A stretch of 64,000 bases of DNA from Thiodiazotropha sp040507035 (GTDB taxonomy: Bacteria; Pseudomonadota; Gammaproteobacteria; Chromatiales; Chromatiaceae). The notes under the pieces were generated by a model that saw only the letters and a program-made list of their open reading frames with translations, was not told where the DNA came from and made no database searches. The position numbers and the translations under genes are program-made. The stretch is taken from positions 1-64,000 of the forward strand of contig JBEVVR010000023.1 in assembly GCA_040507035.1 (NCBI GenBank), read 5' to 3'. Shown piece after piece: positions 15,884 to 24,873 of this stretch. The first letter of the stretch is position 1. Every line of letters starts with the position of its first letter.

Positions 15884-17296
15884 ATGAATATAAAAGCAAA
15901 AGAGCTAGAGGCGAGGATCGAAAGCAAACAGCCGTACGTAAAAGATGGAGCACCGGTACGCATGGCATCCGTCCTCATTGTGGATGACGAACCGGGGATA
16001 CGCAGTTTTCTGCAGAAGGGATTGCGCAAATATTTCGGCCTGGTGGAGACCGCCGAGGATGTGGCCACCGCGGAAGAGCTGAGGCAGCACTGCCATTTCG
16101 ATCTGATCATTACCGATATTCGACTGCCCGGCCAGGTCGGCGGTGTGGAGTGGGTGAGAGAGTTGCGGGAGCAGGGAGGCGTCACCGGGGTGATCTTCAT
16201 GACCGCCCATGCCGACATGGAGACGGCGATCGACGCACTGCGCGCGGGGGCCGAGGATTTTATTCTCAAACCGTTTCGCATGGAACAGATGATCACGGCG
16301 GTGGAACGCTACCTCGAACGGCAGAAGATGCAGCGGGAAAATTTCGTGCTGCGCCGACAGGTGGAACAGCTGTACGACAGCTCGGGTATGGTGGGTCGAT
16401 GTCAACAGATGAAGAGTCTCTGTGATGTGATCAAGCGGGTCGCCCCCATGCCCTCCACGGTATTGATCGAAGGCGAATCGGGCACCGGCAAGGAGCTTGC
16501 GGCCCGGGCGATACACGAGATGAGTGGCAGATCGGGCAGCTTCGTCCCGGTCAACTGCGGCGCCATGACCGCGGAGCTGCTGGAGAGCGAACTCTTCGGC
16601 CATGTCAAAGGGGCCTTTACCGGCGCCCATCTCTCCCGAGACGGCCTCTTCACCTACGCCAGCGGCGGCACCCTCTTTCTCGACGAGATAGGCGAGATGC
16701 CGCTGAGCATGCAGGCCCATCTGTTGCGTGCCCTGGAGGAGAGGACCATCCGTCCGGTGGGTTCAAACCGGGAAGTGCCGGTGGATGTGCGCATCATCGC
16801 CGCCAGCAACCGGGATCTCGAACAGGAGGTGCGCAGCGGTGATTTTCGCGAGGATCTCTACTATCGCCTGAACGTCCTCTCGCTGCGTATCCCGGCCCTG
16901 CGTGAACGCAAGGAGGATATCCCCCTGTTGGTGAAACACTTTGTTGAAGTCCTCGCCGGGGAGCTGGGGATAACACCGCCACAGATGGGTGAGAGCGACC
17001 TGGTCAGGCTGCTTGACTACGATTGGCCCGGCAATGTGCGTGAACTGAAAAACGTGATCGAACGTTGTCTGCTGCTTAACAAGTCACCCAGTCTCTGTAT
17101 GCTGGGTTCAGAGGCCGCGGTTACTCAAGCTGACCCTTTCGACGCATCCAAGACCCTGTTGTTGGAGGCGATAGAGAAACAGCATATTCTTAAGGTGCTC
17201 GATCTCGAGGGCGGCAACAAATCGGCGGCGGCCCGCATGCTGGGCATCTCGCGCAAGACCCTGGAGCGAAAGACCCAGGCCTGGGGTGTCAACTAG
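15884..17296 (+). CDS. Sigma-54-dependent two-component response regulator (NtrC/AtoC family)
   Basis: A 470-residue enhancer-binding protein. The receiver domain (about residues 29-145) has acidic pocket DD34-35, phosphoacceptor Asp78 in LIITDIRLP, and conserved Thr and Lys. The AAA+ domain has Walker A GESGTGKE (about 195), GAFTGA (about 244) for contacting sigma-54, and Walker B GGTLFLDEIGEM. The C-terminal Fis-type helix-turn-helix is GGNKSAAARMLGISRKTLERK (about 440-462). The kinase gene follows 30 bases later. Candidate targets are the tup, moaA and formate dehydrogenase promoters. A shorter start at 15962, directly before the receiver domain, is possible. Confidence 0.93.
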   Translation: MNIKAKELEARIESKQPYVKDGAPVRMASVLIVDDEPGIRSFLQKGLRKYFGLVETAEDVATAEELRQHCHFDLIITDIRLPGQVGGVEWVRELREQGGVTGVIFMTAHADMETAIDALRAGAEDFILKPFRMEQMITAVERYLERQKMQRENFVLRRQVEQLYDSSGMVGRCQQMKSLCDVIKRVAPMPSTVLIEGESGTGKELAARAIHEMSGRSGSFVPVNCGAMTAELLESELFGHVKGAFTGAHLSRDGLFTYASGGTLFLDEIGEMPLSMQAHLLRALEERTIRPVGSNREVPVDVRIIAASNRDLEQEVRSGDFREDLYYRLNVLSLRIPALRERKEDIPLLVKHFVEVLAGELGITPPQMGESDLVRLLDYDWPGNVRELKNVIERCLLLNKSPSLCMLGSEAAVTQADPFDASKTLLLEAIEKQHILKVLDLEGGNKSAAARMLGISRKTLERKTQAWGVN

Positions 17297-17326
17297 GGCG
17301 TCTTGGATTAAGAGCCGAAGAGCGCC

Positions 17327-19435
17327 TTGAATCCGCTACTCAGATTCATCCAGGCAATCCGCAGCAGCTTGCGTTACAAGCTGTTGGCACTGGTATTGTT
17401 CCCGATCCTGCTGATCATGCCCATCGCGTTGGGACTCGCCATCTACTGGGGCTCTCAATTCAGTTACGAACAGCTCTTTATCAAGGTCAATACCGATCTC
17501 TCGGTGGCGGAGGATAACTTCCATCGCCTGCAGGAAGACTACCTCAATACCCTGGGTAGACTGGCGGAATCATACGTCTTCTACACCGCCCTCGAGTCGA
17601 GAAGCGGTCGCGTCGTCAACGAGCAGTTGGAGGCGCTGCGTCAGGCGGCCGGGTTCAGTTATCTGCATCTGCTTGGGACCGATGCCAAACATCTCTTTCT
17701 GCCTTTTGGTGAAAAGACAAAACGGGGTCACCCCTCACCCTCGCTGCTGGTCGCTCTCCAGGGTCACCCCCGGGTGGAGATAGAGATCTTCGATGCCGAG
17801 GCCTTGACGCAACAGTCACCCGGCTTGGCTAAACAGGTCGAACTGCCGTTAATCGATACCCCGCGGGCGAGGCCAACCCAGCGCAGTGTCGAGCATCGGG
17901 GCATGATGATTCGCGCCCTCTATCCGGTGAAGAACTCCCGCGGCCAGGTGATCGCGGTGCTCGATGGCGGGGTGCTGTTGAATGCCAATTTCAAGTTTGT
18001 CGATACCATCCGCGATCTGGTCTACGGCCCGGGTAGCCTGCCCAGGGGGAGTATCGGAACGGTTACGGTCTTTCTTGACGATGTGCGCATCACCACCAAT
18101 GTACCGCGCACACCCAATCAGCGGGCCCTGGGCACCCGGGTCTCCGACGAGGTGCGGACCCAGGTGTTGGATCACGGTGAGAAGTGGATAGACCGCGCCT
18201 TCGTCGTCAACGACTGGTACATCTCCGCCTATCAGCCGATCATCGATGTCAATGGCGAAAGGGTCGGCATGCTCTATGCCGGTTTCCTGGAGTCCCCCTC
18301 GCGGAATGCCCTGTGGCAGGCATTGATCGTCTTGATTCTGCTGTTCCTGGCTTTGATGCTGTTCTCATCCGTACTCTCCATCAGTGGCGCGAAATCGATC
18401 TTCAAACCCCTGGAGATGATGATGGCGGTGGTGCGTGCGACCCGGGAAGGCTATACCAAGCGCATCGGCAGCATCTCATCGGTGGATGAGATTGGTGTCC
18501 TGGCGACCGAGTTCGATCTGCTGCTCGATCTGTTGCAGGAGCGCAATCTCCAGGTTCAACAGTGGGCTGATCAGTTGGAAGAGAAGGTGGAGGAGCGTAC
18601 CGCGGAGATAAAATCAAAGAATGAGAAGCTTCTGTCCACGATTCAGATATTGCGTGAGACCCGAGCCCAACTGATCGCCGCCGAGAAGCTTGCGGCACTG
18701 GGTGAACTCACCGCCGGCGTGGCCCATGAGATCAACAATCCCACCGCGGTGATGCTGGGTAATCTCGACCTGCTGGTGGAGGAGTTGGGTGATAGCGCGG
18801 CACCGGTGAAGAACGAGATCGACCTCATCATCGAACAGATCTTTCGCATCAAGGAGATCATCAATAACCTGTTGCAATATGCCCGGCCCGACCAGATTAC
18901 CGAGACCCCTTCGGTGATCGATGTCAACGAGGTGGTGCAGCATACCCTGGCCCTGGTGCGTCATCTGCGTCAACAGAAACAGTTCGAAATCGATCTACAG
19001 CTGAAGGCGACACAACCGATCAAGATCAATCCCCACGAGTTGCAGCAGGTCCTGGTCAACCTCTTCGTCAATGGGGTGCATGCTTTGGACAAGCAGGGTG
19101 GCACTATCTCCCTCACCACCACGGACTGGGATGACAAGGGGGTGGTGATCGAGGTGCGGGACAACGGTGTGGGTATAGATGAGGCGAAGATCGAATCGAT
19201 CTTCAATCCTTTCCATACCAGCAAGCGGGTCGGGGAGGGCACTGGTCTGGGCCTCTCGGTGAGCTATGGATTGATTAAAAAATATGGCGGCGATATCAGC
19301 GTACACTCCGATCCGGGCAAGGGTACCCTATTCAGTGTCTGGCTCCTGGAGGAGCCCGACCTGAAAGAGGACGAAGCGGCACTGATGGAACAGATCGACT
19401 CGGTTGAGCAGGAGTTGGCGGCTGGAGAAAACTAA
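17327..19435 (+). CDS. Membrane sensor histidine kinase with periplasmic Cache-like domain
   Basis: A 702-residue partner of the upstream regulator. A first membrane helix (about 19-43) and second (about 328-350) enclose a periplasmic domain of roughly 280 residues, of the double-Cache size and style, that presumably binds a small ligand. HAMP and a coiled coil (about 355-430) lead to the dimerisation domain with His467 in GVAHEINNPTAVML. The ATPase domain has the N box LVNLFVNGVHAL, DNGVGID and GTGLGLSVSYG. The start is TTG with weak Shine-Dalgarno. The ligand is unknown; context favours formate, a metal oxyanion or a respiratory substrate. Confidence 0.92.
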   Translation: MNPLLRFIQAIRSSLRYKLLALVLFPILLIMPIALGLAIYWGSQFSYEQLFIKVNTDLSVAEDNFHRLQEDYLNTLGRLAESYVFYTALESRSGRVVNEQLEALRQAAGFSYLHLLGTDAKHLFLPFGEKTKRGHPSPSLLVALQGHPRVEIEIFDAEALTQQSPGLAKQVELPLIDTPRARPTQRSVEHRGMMIRALYPVKNSRGQVIAVLDGGVLLNANFKFVDTIRDLVYGPGSLPRGSIGTVTVFLDDVRITTNVPRTPNQRALGTRVSDEVRTQVLDHGEKWIDRAFVVNDWYISAYQPIIDVNGERVGMLYAGFLESPSRNALWQALIVLILLFLALMLFSSVLSISGAKSIFKPLEMMMAVVRATREGYTKRIGSISSVDEIGVLATEFDLLLDLLQERNLQVQQWADQLEEKVEERTAEIKSKNEKLLSTIQILRETRAQLIAAEKLAALGELTAGVAHEINNPTAVMLGNLDLLVEELGDSAAPVKNEIDLIIEQIFRIKEIINNLLQYARPDQITETPSVIDVNEVVQHTLALVRHLRQQKQFEIDLQLKATQPIKINPHELQQVLVNLFVNGVHALDKQGGTISLTTTDWDDKGVVIEVRDNGVGIDEAKIESIFNPFHTSKRVGEGTGLGLSVSYGLIKKYGGDISVHSDPGKGTLFSVWLLEEPDLKEDEAALMEQIDSVEQELAAGEN

Positions 19436-19494
19436 AGATAGAACCAATGCGGAATGCGCAATCATAATATCGAACAGACAGACTTAGAAGGAAT

Positions 19495-20031
19495 ATGAAC
19501 AACCCGGAGCTGAAGAAACTGATAAAAACCCTTGCCTTTGCGACCCAAAAGCATCGCCATCAACGGCGCAAGGATATCGAGGCGTCACCCTATATCAACC
19601 ACCCCATCACCCTGGTGGACATACTGGTCAATGAGGGCGAAATCACCGACCTGGAAACCCTGATCGCCGCGCTGCTGCACGATACCATCGAGGACACCGA
19701 CGCCACGGTGGAGGAGATCGAGGCGGAGTTCGGTGGCACCATCGCGGGTATTGTGATGGAGGTCACCGATGACGGCACCCTGCCGAAACTGGAGCGCAAG
19801 GCGATGCAGATAAAACATGCGCCCGGGTTGTCGCATAAGGCAAGACTGGTCAAGCTGGCGGACAAGATAGCCAACCTCCGTGACATCAACAGAAGCCCCC
19901 CGGCCGGCTGGTCACTGGAGCGCATGCAGGGCTATTTCGATTGGGCCAAAGAGGTGATCGACGGGCTCAGGGGCACCCACGATGTCCTCGAGGCAATCTT
20001 CGACAAGGCCTATGCAAAGCGACCTGAATGA
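19495..20031 (+). CDS. Small HD-domain alarmone hydrolase-like protein (Mesh1/SAH type)
   Basis: A 178-residue single-domain HD phosphohydrolase. The metal-binding motif is seen as YINHPITL, LLHDTIEDT (HD..ED) and LVKLADKIANLRD, matching the hydrolase half of RelA/SpoT proteins. There is no synthetase, TGS or ACT domain, so it belongs to the small alarmone hydrolase class that cleaves (p)ppGpp; NADPH has been proposed as substrate for metazoan Mesh1. It follows the kinase by 59 bases and may be co-transcribed. Confidence 0.85.
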   Translation: MNNPELKKLIKTLAFATQKHRHQRRKDIEASPYINHPITLVDILVNEGEITDLETLIAALLHDTIEDTDATVEEIEAEFGGTIAGIVMEVTDDGTLPKLERKAMQIKHAPGLSHKARLVKLADKIANLRDINRSPPAGWSLERMQGYFDWAKEVIDGLRGTHDVLEAIFDKAYAKRPE

Positions 20032-20036
20032 TAAGT

Positions 20037-20145
20037 CCGCAAATGAACGCGAATGAACGCAAATGCCTTTCAAATCGTTCCCACGCTCCTGCGTGGGAAT
20101 GCATAAACTAAACCGATTTAGTATCTGGTGCGGCAAGCCGCACCC
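20037..20145. repeat. Palindromic repeat array, second copy
   Basis: The same three modules as at 131-219 appear here in the same order. They are the 29-bp CCGCAAATGAACGC word (20037-20065, one base different), the CCCACG/CGTGGG hairpin ending at about 20099, and the GGTGCGGC/GCCGCACC hairpin (about 20128-20145). It lies between the HD-domain gene and moaB. Confidence 0.55.
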
Positions 20146-20195
20146 TACATTTAAATGCCTTTAAAAAAATTACCTGCCAAAGGAGTTAAGACCAA

Positions 20196-20717
20196 ATGAG
20201 CGAAGAAAAACAATTCATCCCCCTGAACATCTCGGTGCTGACTGTCTCCGACACAAGAACAGAAGAGAACGACAAATCGGGCCTGAAGCTCAAGAGCCTG
20301 CTCGAAGAGGCGGGCCACAGACTGGCCGACAAAGTAATCGTCCCCGACGACATCTACCGCATCCGCGAGGTGGTCTCAAAGTGGATCACCGACGAAGATA
20401 TACAGATAGTCATCACCACCGGTGGCACCGGCCTCACCGGTAGGGACGGCACCCCGGAAGCGGTAGCACCCCTGCTGGACAAGGTCATCGACGGCTTTGG
20501 CGAAATGTTCCGCGTCCTCTCCTACGAAACCATCGGCACCTCCACCCTGCAGTCCAGAACCCTGGCTGGCGTCGCCAACGGCACCTACATCTTCTGCCTC
20601 CCCGGCTCCACCGGCGCCTGCATGGACGGCTGGAACAAACTGATCTCGGCCCAGCTCGACTACCGGACACGCCCCTGCAATCTTGTGGAGTTGATGCCCA
20701 GGCTGCACGAAAAGTAA
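20196..20717 (+). CDS. moaB: Molybdenum cofactor biosynthesis protein B
   Basis: A 173-residue MoaB/MogA-type protein that adenylylates molybdopterin in the cytoplasm before MoeA inserts the metal. Its core motif IVITTGGTGLTGRDGTPEAV and FCLPGSTGACMDGWNKLI are diagnostic. The MogA-like function is inferred; many bacteria use MoaB for this step when MogA is absent. AAAGGAG precedes the ATG. It is a single gene, separate from the other cofactor operons. Confidence 0.92.
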   Translation: MSEEKQFIPLNISVLTVSDTRTEENDKSGLKLKSLLEEAGHRLADKVIVPDDIYRIREVVSKWITDEDIQIVITTGGTGLTGRDGTPEAVAPLLDKVIDGFGEMFRVLSYETIGTSTLQSRTLAGVANGTYIFCLPGSTGACMDGWNKLISAQLDYRTRPCNLVELMPRLHEK

Positions 20718-20743
20718 CCATGTAGGGTGATGCGGCTTGCCGC

Positions 20744-20817
20744 ACCGCCCTCGGTTCAGGTCATATCTCCATTGCTGGCAATGGAATGGGTTCCAGGCCA
20801 GCTAAAAAGAGGGCGGT
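20744..20817. repeat. Large imperfect hairpin after moaB
   Basis: ACCGCCCTC (20744-20752) and GAGGGCGGT (20809-20817) form a 9-bp stem enclosing a smaller CCATT/AATGG stem-loop. GCGGC/GCCGC just before it (about 20732-20743) belongs to the palindromic repeat family seen elsewhere. It may act as a transcription stop after moaB. From here to about 21070 I see no further gene or recognisable site. Confidence 0.4.
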
Positions 20818-21070
20818 GGGACTGTTATTCCCTTAAAATTGTTGCGGTTTTTAGCTAAATGCTCTAAAAAGAAGGGAGTTCAATTATTCTGTGGTCACAG
20901 GGATGCGGATTGAATTGATTCATTACTGGTTTTTCTTAAGGAAACTTCGTTTTTGGGTACTTTGTGATGGGTCTCATATCTATGTGATATGGGGATCAAA
21001 ATGATTATGGCCCGAGAAGAGAACATATATAGAACTATTGGCTGTTTAATACGATATTTGGAGCCGGCGG

Positions 21071-21116
21071 TATAACACGATAATGAGTGCTGGCAATATA
21101 ATCACTTGTTAGGTTT
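21071..21116 (+). other. Possible degenerate attC site
   Basis: TATAACACG at the left and CTTGTTAGG at the right, with AGTG/CACT between, resemble the outer and inner boxes of a short integron attC site. The next gene begins 7 bases later, as in cassettes. It is shorter than most attC sites and the stem is poor, so this is tentative on its own. Confidence 0.25.
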
Positions 21117-21122
21117 TACAAG

Positions 21123-21623
21123 ATGAAAAGGAAGATTCTTACATTTATCACAGCCCTATTTGGTGTTTCAGGGTTGGTAATGGCTTCAGTTCCATTTGTC
21201 GCATCATTAAATGTTAGTGAGCGAGCTTTAGCAAATCGACCACACATCCCAATCGATCACATTGGAATAGGTGATTCTGGGTTAGTAACCGCTGAAGGAT
21301 CTTCGTATTCTATGACTTTTATGGTGTATCGTTCATTGAATGGTGAGGTGCGTGTTTGGAATATGCCAATTCATAAAGGAAAGGTAATCCTTCCTGATAT
21401 TCGTTGGGGAAGATGGGCAATGTTATGCGATGAATTTACTCTAGATAAAGAGAAAAATGTGTTTAGGTGTCTAGACGAAGAGCTTCAACAATATAGCTGG
21501 GTTACAGACGAAATGCTGTGGGATGTAAAAGGTGCTAATTTGGGTGCATTTACTGAAGATATGATTCCAGCCAAAGGGGTCCACTACACCAAATACTTTG
21601 TTGTTGGAGTAGATCCAAAATGA
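21123..21623 (+). CDS. Secreted or membrane-anchored hypothetical protein
   Basis: A 166-residue protein with an N-terminal hydrophobic segment (about 5-28) that could be a signal peptide or anchor. The rest is a soluble domain with many aromatic residues (for example GRWAMLCDEFTLD). No family is recognised. It is AT-rich and followed directly by an attC-like site, so it is probably an integron cassette gene. Confidence 0.6.
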   Translation: MKRKILTFITALFGVSGLVMASVPFVASLNVSERALANRPHIPIDHIGIGDSGLVTAEGSSYSMTFMVYRSLNGEVRVWNMPIHKGKVILPDIRWGRWAMLCDEFTLDKEKNVFRCLDEELQQYSWVTDEMLWDVKGANLGAFTEDMIPAKGVHYTKYFVVGVDPK

Positions 21624-21697
21624 AACCTAACCAGTCACTCCACTGGATGCAAATTTCACTACGCTACATTTGCACCAGTGAGCTTTGGCGTTATGCA
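21624..21697 (+). other. attC-like integron recombination site
   Basis: CCTAACC at the left end and GGCGTTATGC at the right end are the outer boxes. The inner arms CACTGGATGCAAAT (21641-21654) and ATTTGCACCAGTG (21668-21680) pair perfectly except for one unpaired base. A 13-base loop separates them. An extrahelical base in the stem and the GTTATGC end are hallmarks of attC. It starts one base after the preceding gene and ends 14 bases before the next ORF. Confidence 0.6.
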
Positions 21698-21711
21698 AAT
21701 AAAAAAACAAT

Positions 21712-22539
21712 ATGGATAACTCTAACTCTACAAACAACCCTCTAGTCGCATTCTTTACTTTAACCTTCCTCCTCTCATTACCTTTCTATGTTCTAAATTT
21801 GCTTGCATATCTGAATATTGCAGGTAAATCTGAAATGGGCCCTTTATATATAGTTCTCTTCACTATTACCCCAATTGCTTCAGCTTCGATCCTCAGCTAT
21901 CAAAATAGTGGAATACAAGGGTTAAAAAGTTTATTGGCGAGGATATTTGACTTTCGTAGAATTCAAAATCATCGATGGTATGTAGCTATTATCTTTTTAT
22001 CACCTTTATTGTTTTTGGTTGCTCTTGGGATTCTTGTGTTATTAGATATGCCGGTTCCTCCTGCCATGGCGCCACTTGTGGCACTACCCTTGATTCTTCT
22101 GTTTTTCTTTCTATTGGCAACAGGAGAGGAAGTAGGTTGGATGGGTTATGCGTTCGAGTCTATGCAGGCTAGGTTTGGTGCGCTCGGTTCTGCACTTGTT
22201 CTGGGAATGATATGGGCGTTATGGCATGTACCATTTCTCGTTTTCATGATACCTGATTTAATCGCTCTTTCTGCCCAGCTACTAACAATTGTGGCAGCCC
22301 GTGTACTCATAGTATGGATTTACAATAATGCGGGGAAAAGTGTCTTTGCTGCCATCTTGTTTCATGCTTTAGATAACACGGCACTTGTGACCTTTCCAGA
22401 GATAAAGACTGCCTATCCTTGGGGGGCAGTTGTATTTTGCCTCCTCGTAATAATCACTGCATTTGTTGTGGTATTACTGTGGGGGCCAAAAACACTGGCC
22501 AAATACAAGTGCTCAGATGAGTGTATTAAGGTAAAATAA
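21712..22539 (+). CDS. CPBP family intramembrane metalloprotease
   Basis: A 275-residue protein with about eight hydrophobic segments. CPBP (Abi) motifs are present: GEEVGWMGYAFE (about 141-152, normally EExGWRG; the Arg is Met here), GMIWALWHVPFL (about 165-176) and ILFHALDNTAL (about 213-223). These supply the glutamates, His and Asn/Asp thought to hold the catalytic metal. Bacterial members are linked to peptide processing, bacteriocin immunity or abortive infection; the role here is unknown. It sits between two attC-like sites. Confidence 0.85.
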   Translation: MDNSNSTNNPLVAFFTLTFLLSLPFYVLNLLAYLNIAGKSEMGPLYIVLFTITPIASASILSYQNSGIQGLKSLLARIFDFRRIQNHRWYVAIIFLSPLLFLVALGILVLLDMPVPPAMAPLVALPLILLFFFLLATGEEVGWMGYAFESMQARFGALGSALVLGMIWALWHVPFLVFMIPDLIALSAQLLTIVAARVLIVWIYNNAGKSVFAAILFHALDNTALVTFPEIKTAYPWGAVVFCLLVIITAFVVVLLWGPKTLAKYKCSDECIKVK

Positions 22540-22557
22540 AAGTGAGCTGCGTATCAT

Positions 22558-22645
22558 GCATAACAAAAGGTATAAGCTCTGGCTCGATAAAGCAGCGTTC
22601 GTTCTTAATATGACTTTACTGGACTGATTGTGCCTGTCGTTATGG
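22558..22645 (+). other. Possible attC site (imperfect)
   Basis: GCATAAC on the left pairs with GTTATG on the right, and shorter complementary blocks (AGG/CCT, TAAAG/CTTTA) lie at matching positions between. The stem is weaker than that of the site at 21624. Position right after the CPBP gene and before a cupin gene supports a cassette boundary. Confidence 0.35.
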
Positions 22646-22690
22646 GCTTTCTTTATGTATGACTCTGAGCCTATTGTTAGAGAATCAAAC

Positions 22691-23494
22691 ATGAATAAAT
22701 TAAAATCAGCTGCATTAGCGATGGTAATAGGATTTATACCACTACCATCAACAGCAAATGACCACACGGTAATATCTGCTGATAACATCGAATGGGGCCT
22801 GCTTAACCCGCTCAGAGGTGATGCAAGCCCAAGAGCAGCTGATCTATGGGGTGATCGCACCAAAGATATGGCAACAGGTATGTTGGTTAAATTTAACAAA
22901 GGCTTCTCGTCTCCACCACATATTCATAACATTACATACCGCGGAGTCGTAATCGAAGGTTTAATGCATAACGATGATCCAAAAGCGGAAAAGATGTGGC
23001 TACCAACAGGCTCGTTTTGGACTCAACCTGCAGGCGAAAGCCATATCACAGCGGCAAATGGTCAAGAGAATCTCATCTACCTGGAAATCGACAGCGGTCC
23101 CTACCTGGTTCTCTCAACGGAAAAAGCGTTTGATAGTGGAGAGCGCCCAATCAACGTAGATGAACGTAATCTGGTTTGGCTAGATGCCAGTGATGTTGAA
23201 TGGTTGGAGAAAGGGAAGGTGCAATTGGCATATCTGTGGGGGGAGCCTGATGGAGCTAATGGCAGTTTTATAAAACTACCGGCAGGCTTTGAAGGTATAA
23301 TCGAGAACGACAAAGGATTAAAAGCGGTAGTGGTTAAAGGGAAGGGTGCTCATCAGTGGAATAAAGAAAAAGCGGAAACCATGTTATCTCCTGGCAGCTT
23401 CTTTAGTTCTAAAGCCAAGGGTAAACATATAATTATTATCGAAGTAGAAACAGTTCTATATATCAACTCACATGGAAGGTACAATGTAGAGTGA
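22691..23494 (+). CDS. DUF4437-type double-cupin secreted protein
   Basis: A 267-residue protein with a signal peptide (about 1-22, ending STA) and two cupin halves. The first has SSPPHIHNITYRGVVIEGLMHNDDP and PTGSFWTQPAGESHITAAN; the second has WLPAG-like LPAGFEGIIEN and LSPGSFFSSKAKGKH. This fits the DUF4437/ChrR-like cupin family. The His set in the first half could bind a metal; the second half lacks it. The catalytic role is unknown. Start ATG at 22691 is followed by the signal sequence; upstream starts would precede it with a hydrophilic tail. Confidence 0.7.
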   Translation: MNKLKSAALAMVIGFIPLPSTANDHTVISADNIEWGLLNPLRGDASPRAADLWGDRTKDMATGMLVKFNKGFSSPPHIHNITYRGVVIEGLMHNDDPKAEKMWLPTGSFWTQPAGESHITAANGQENLIYLEIDSGPYLVLSTEKAFDSGERPINVDERNLVWLDASDVEWLEKGKVQLAYLWGEPDGANGSFIKLPAGFEGIIENDKGLKAVVVKGKGAHQWNKEKAETMLSPGSFFSSKAKGKHIIIIEVETVLYINSHGRYNVE

Positions 23495-23605
23495 CTGATT
23501 GCGTCATAGTAATCTCAACAATTGATTCTGCCGTTGCAACGATATTTACAAATATAACTAGGTTCGCTTGTGCTTCGATATTGCTAGGCGATTGGACAAA
23601 TAATT

Positions 23606-23947
23606 ATGATTCAAAAAAGTATATTACTTATTATCTTACTACTGCCATCAGTGACTCTGGCGCATACGAACGAAATTGTGTACATATTTGGCGGCTTAGT
23701 ATTGTTAATGCAAATGATCATTTTGATTATGATCCTTGCATTAAAAAGTAATTTTCATACATTATTAGGTCTTGTTTCGATACCAGGGAGTTGGGCGATT
23801 GCTTATCTTGTCTCGGACAGATTTATCAATGTTGAGCCAGTCTTCTATTTAATTATATTTTTGTTATTTACACCGCTATACATCTTGGTTTATGCAAAAT
23901 ATCGAAATAGAAGAAATGCGCATAAAGAAAAGGTGTCTGTGCGCTGA
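23606..23947 (+). CDS. Small membrane protein, three to four helices
   Basis: A 113-residue protein: signal-like first helix (about 4-20, ending LAH), then helices near 26-46, 55-72 and 80-98, with a basic C-terminus. No recognised family. It is AT-rich like its neighbours and stands alone between the cupin and methyltransferase genes. Confidence 0.5.
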   Translation: MIQKSILLIILLLPSVTLAHTNEIVYIFGGLVLLMQMIILIMILALKSNFHTLLGLVSIPGSWAIAYLVSDRFINVEPVFYLIIFLLFTPLYILVYAKYRNRRNAHKEKVSVR

Positions 23948-24014
23948 TATCCGGCTCATCTCAGGTTAGAATATAGTACAAACAGGAAAACCTAAAAATA
24001 GATAGAATAGGGAC

Positions 24015-24653
24015 ATGCTATTCAGAAAATCACCCGAGAAATTCTGGAATCTGATCGCCTCAAAATATGCCGCATCTCCCATTGCTGACGAAACGGCATA
24101 CCAGAAGAAGATCAAGATCATAAAATCCTACTTAACATCGGGCGATCGTGTGCTTGATATCGGCTGTGGCACCGGCACCCAATGCGACGATCTTGCAAAT
24201 AGGGTAAAGCAAGTGATAGGTATAGATATCTCCAGCAAATTACTGAACATTGCGGAGAAGAGGAGAGATGAGCGGGGAATTGAGAACGTACAGTTCATAC
24301 AAACCACTGTTTTTGATGATCGCCTTGAAACGAATGGCTTTAACGTAGTAATGGCATTTTATGTGTTACATTTTTGTGAAAATGTCGATGAGGTTATTAG
24401 CCGTATATATGACCTGTTGAAACCAGGTGGTTTGTTTATACTGGAAACCGTTTGCTTGGGCGACAAAAACATAGCCAGTGGAAAACTTATCCGGTCAGCC
24501 GGAAAACTGGGATTCCTGCCTTTGATTAATCTGCTAACAACTCAGCAGTTAGAACTGGAACTTGAACAGTCGGGTTTCTATTTGGTTGAAAAAACCAAAT
24601 TTAGTGAGTCTAATGGTGAGTATACATTGATTGCTACAAAGCCGTTGAATTAA
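24015..24653 (+). CDS. Class I SAM-dependent methyltransferase
   Basis: A 212-residue cytoplasmic methyltransferase. Motif I VLDIGCGTGTQ (about residues 45-55) binds S-adenosylmethionine, VIGIDIS is the acidic loop after strand 2, and NVVMAFYVLHFCENVDEVI plus LLKPGGLFILET follow as motifs IV and VI. The acceptor is unknown. It is an isolated gene in the accessory region. Confidence 0.85.
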   Translation: MLFRKSPEKFWNLIASKYAASPIADETAYQKKIKIIKSYLTSGDRVLDIGCGTGTQCDDLANRVKQVIGIDISSKLLNIAEKRRDERGIENVQFIQTTVFDDRLETNGFNVVMAFYVLHFCENVDEVISRIYDLLKPGGLFILETVCLGDKNIASGKLIRSAGKLGFLPLINLLTTQQLELELEQSGFYLVEKTKFSESNGEYTLIATKPLN

Positions 24654-24873
24654 AAAATTGAAAACAGCCAGTTCATTGGTGCATGACATTTTACTTGAGT
24701 GGAATTGCTTGTTGCGAAACGTCACATGAACCATGGCTTGTCGATATGTGTAGGGCATCGGTTGGCATTGCTGCGCTGAGTGCTTTATATGTCTGTGTCA
24801 ATTCTGCCAGGAATATGGTAGAACTACCCCGGCCAATTGACTAGATATTACTCACTACTAATACGAGGAATTT

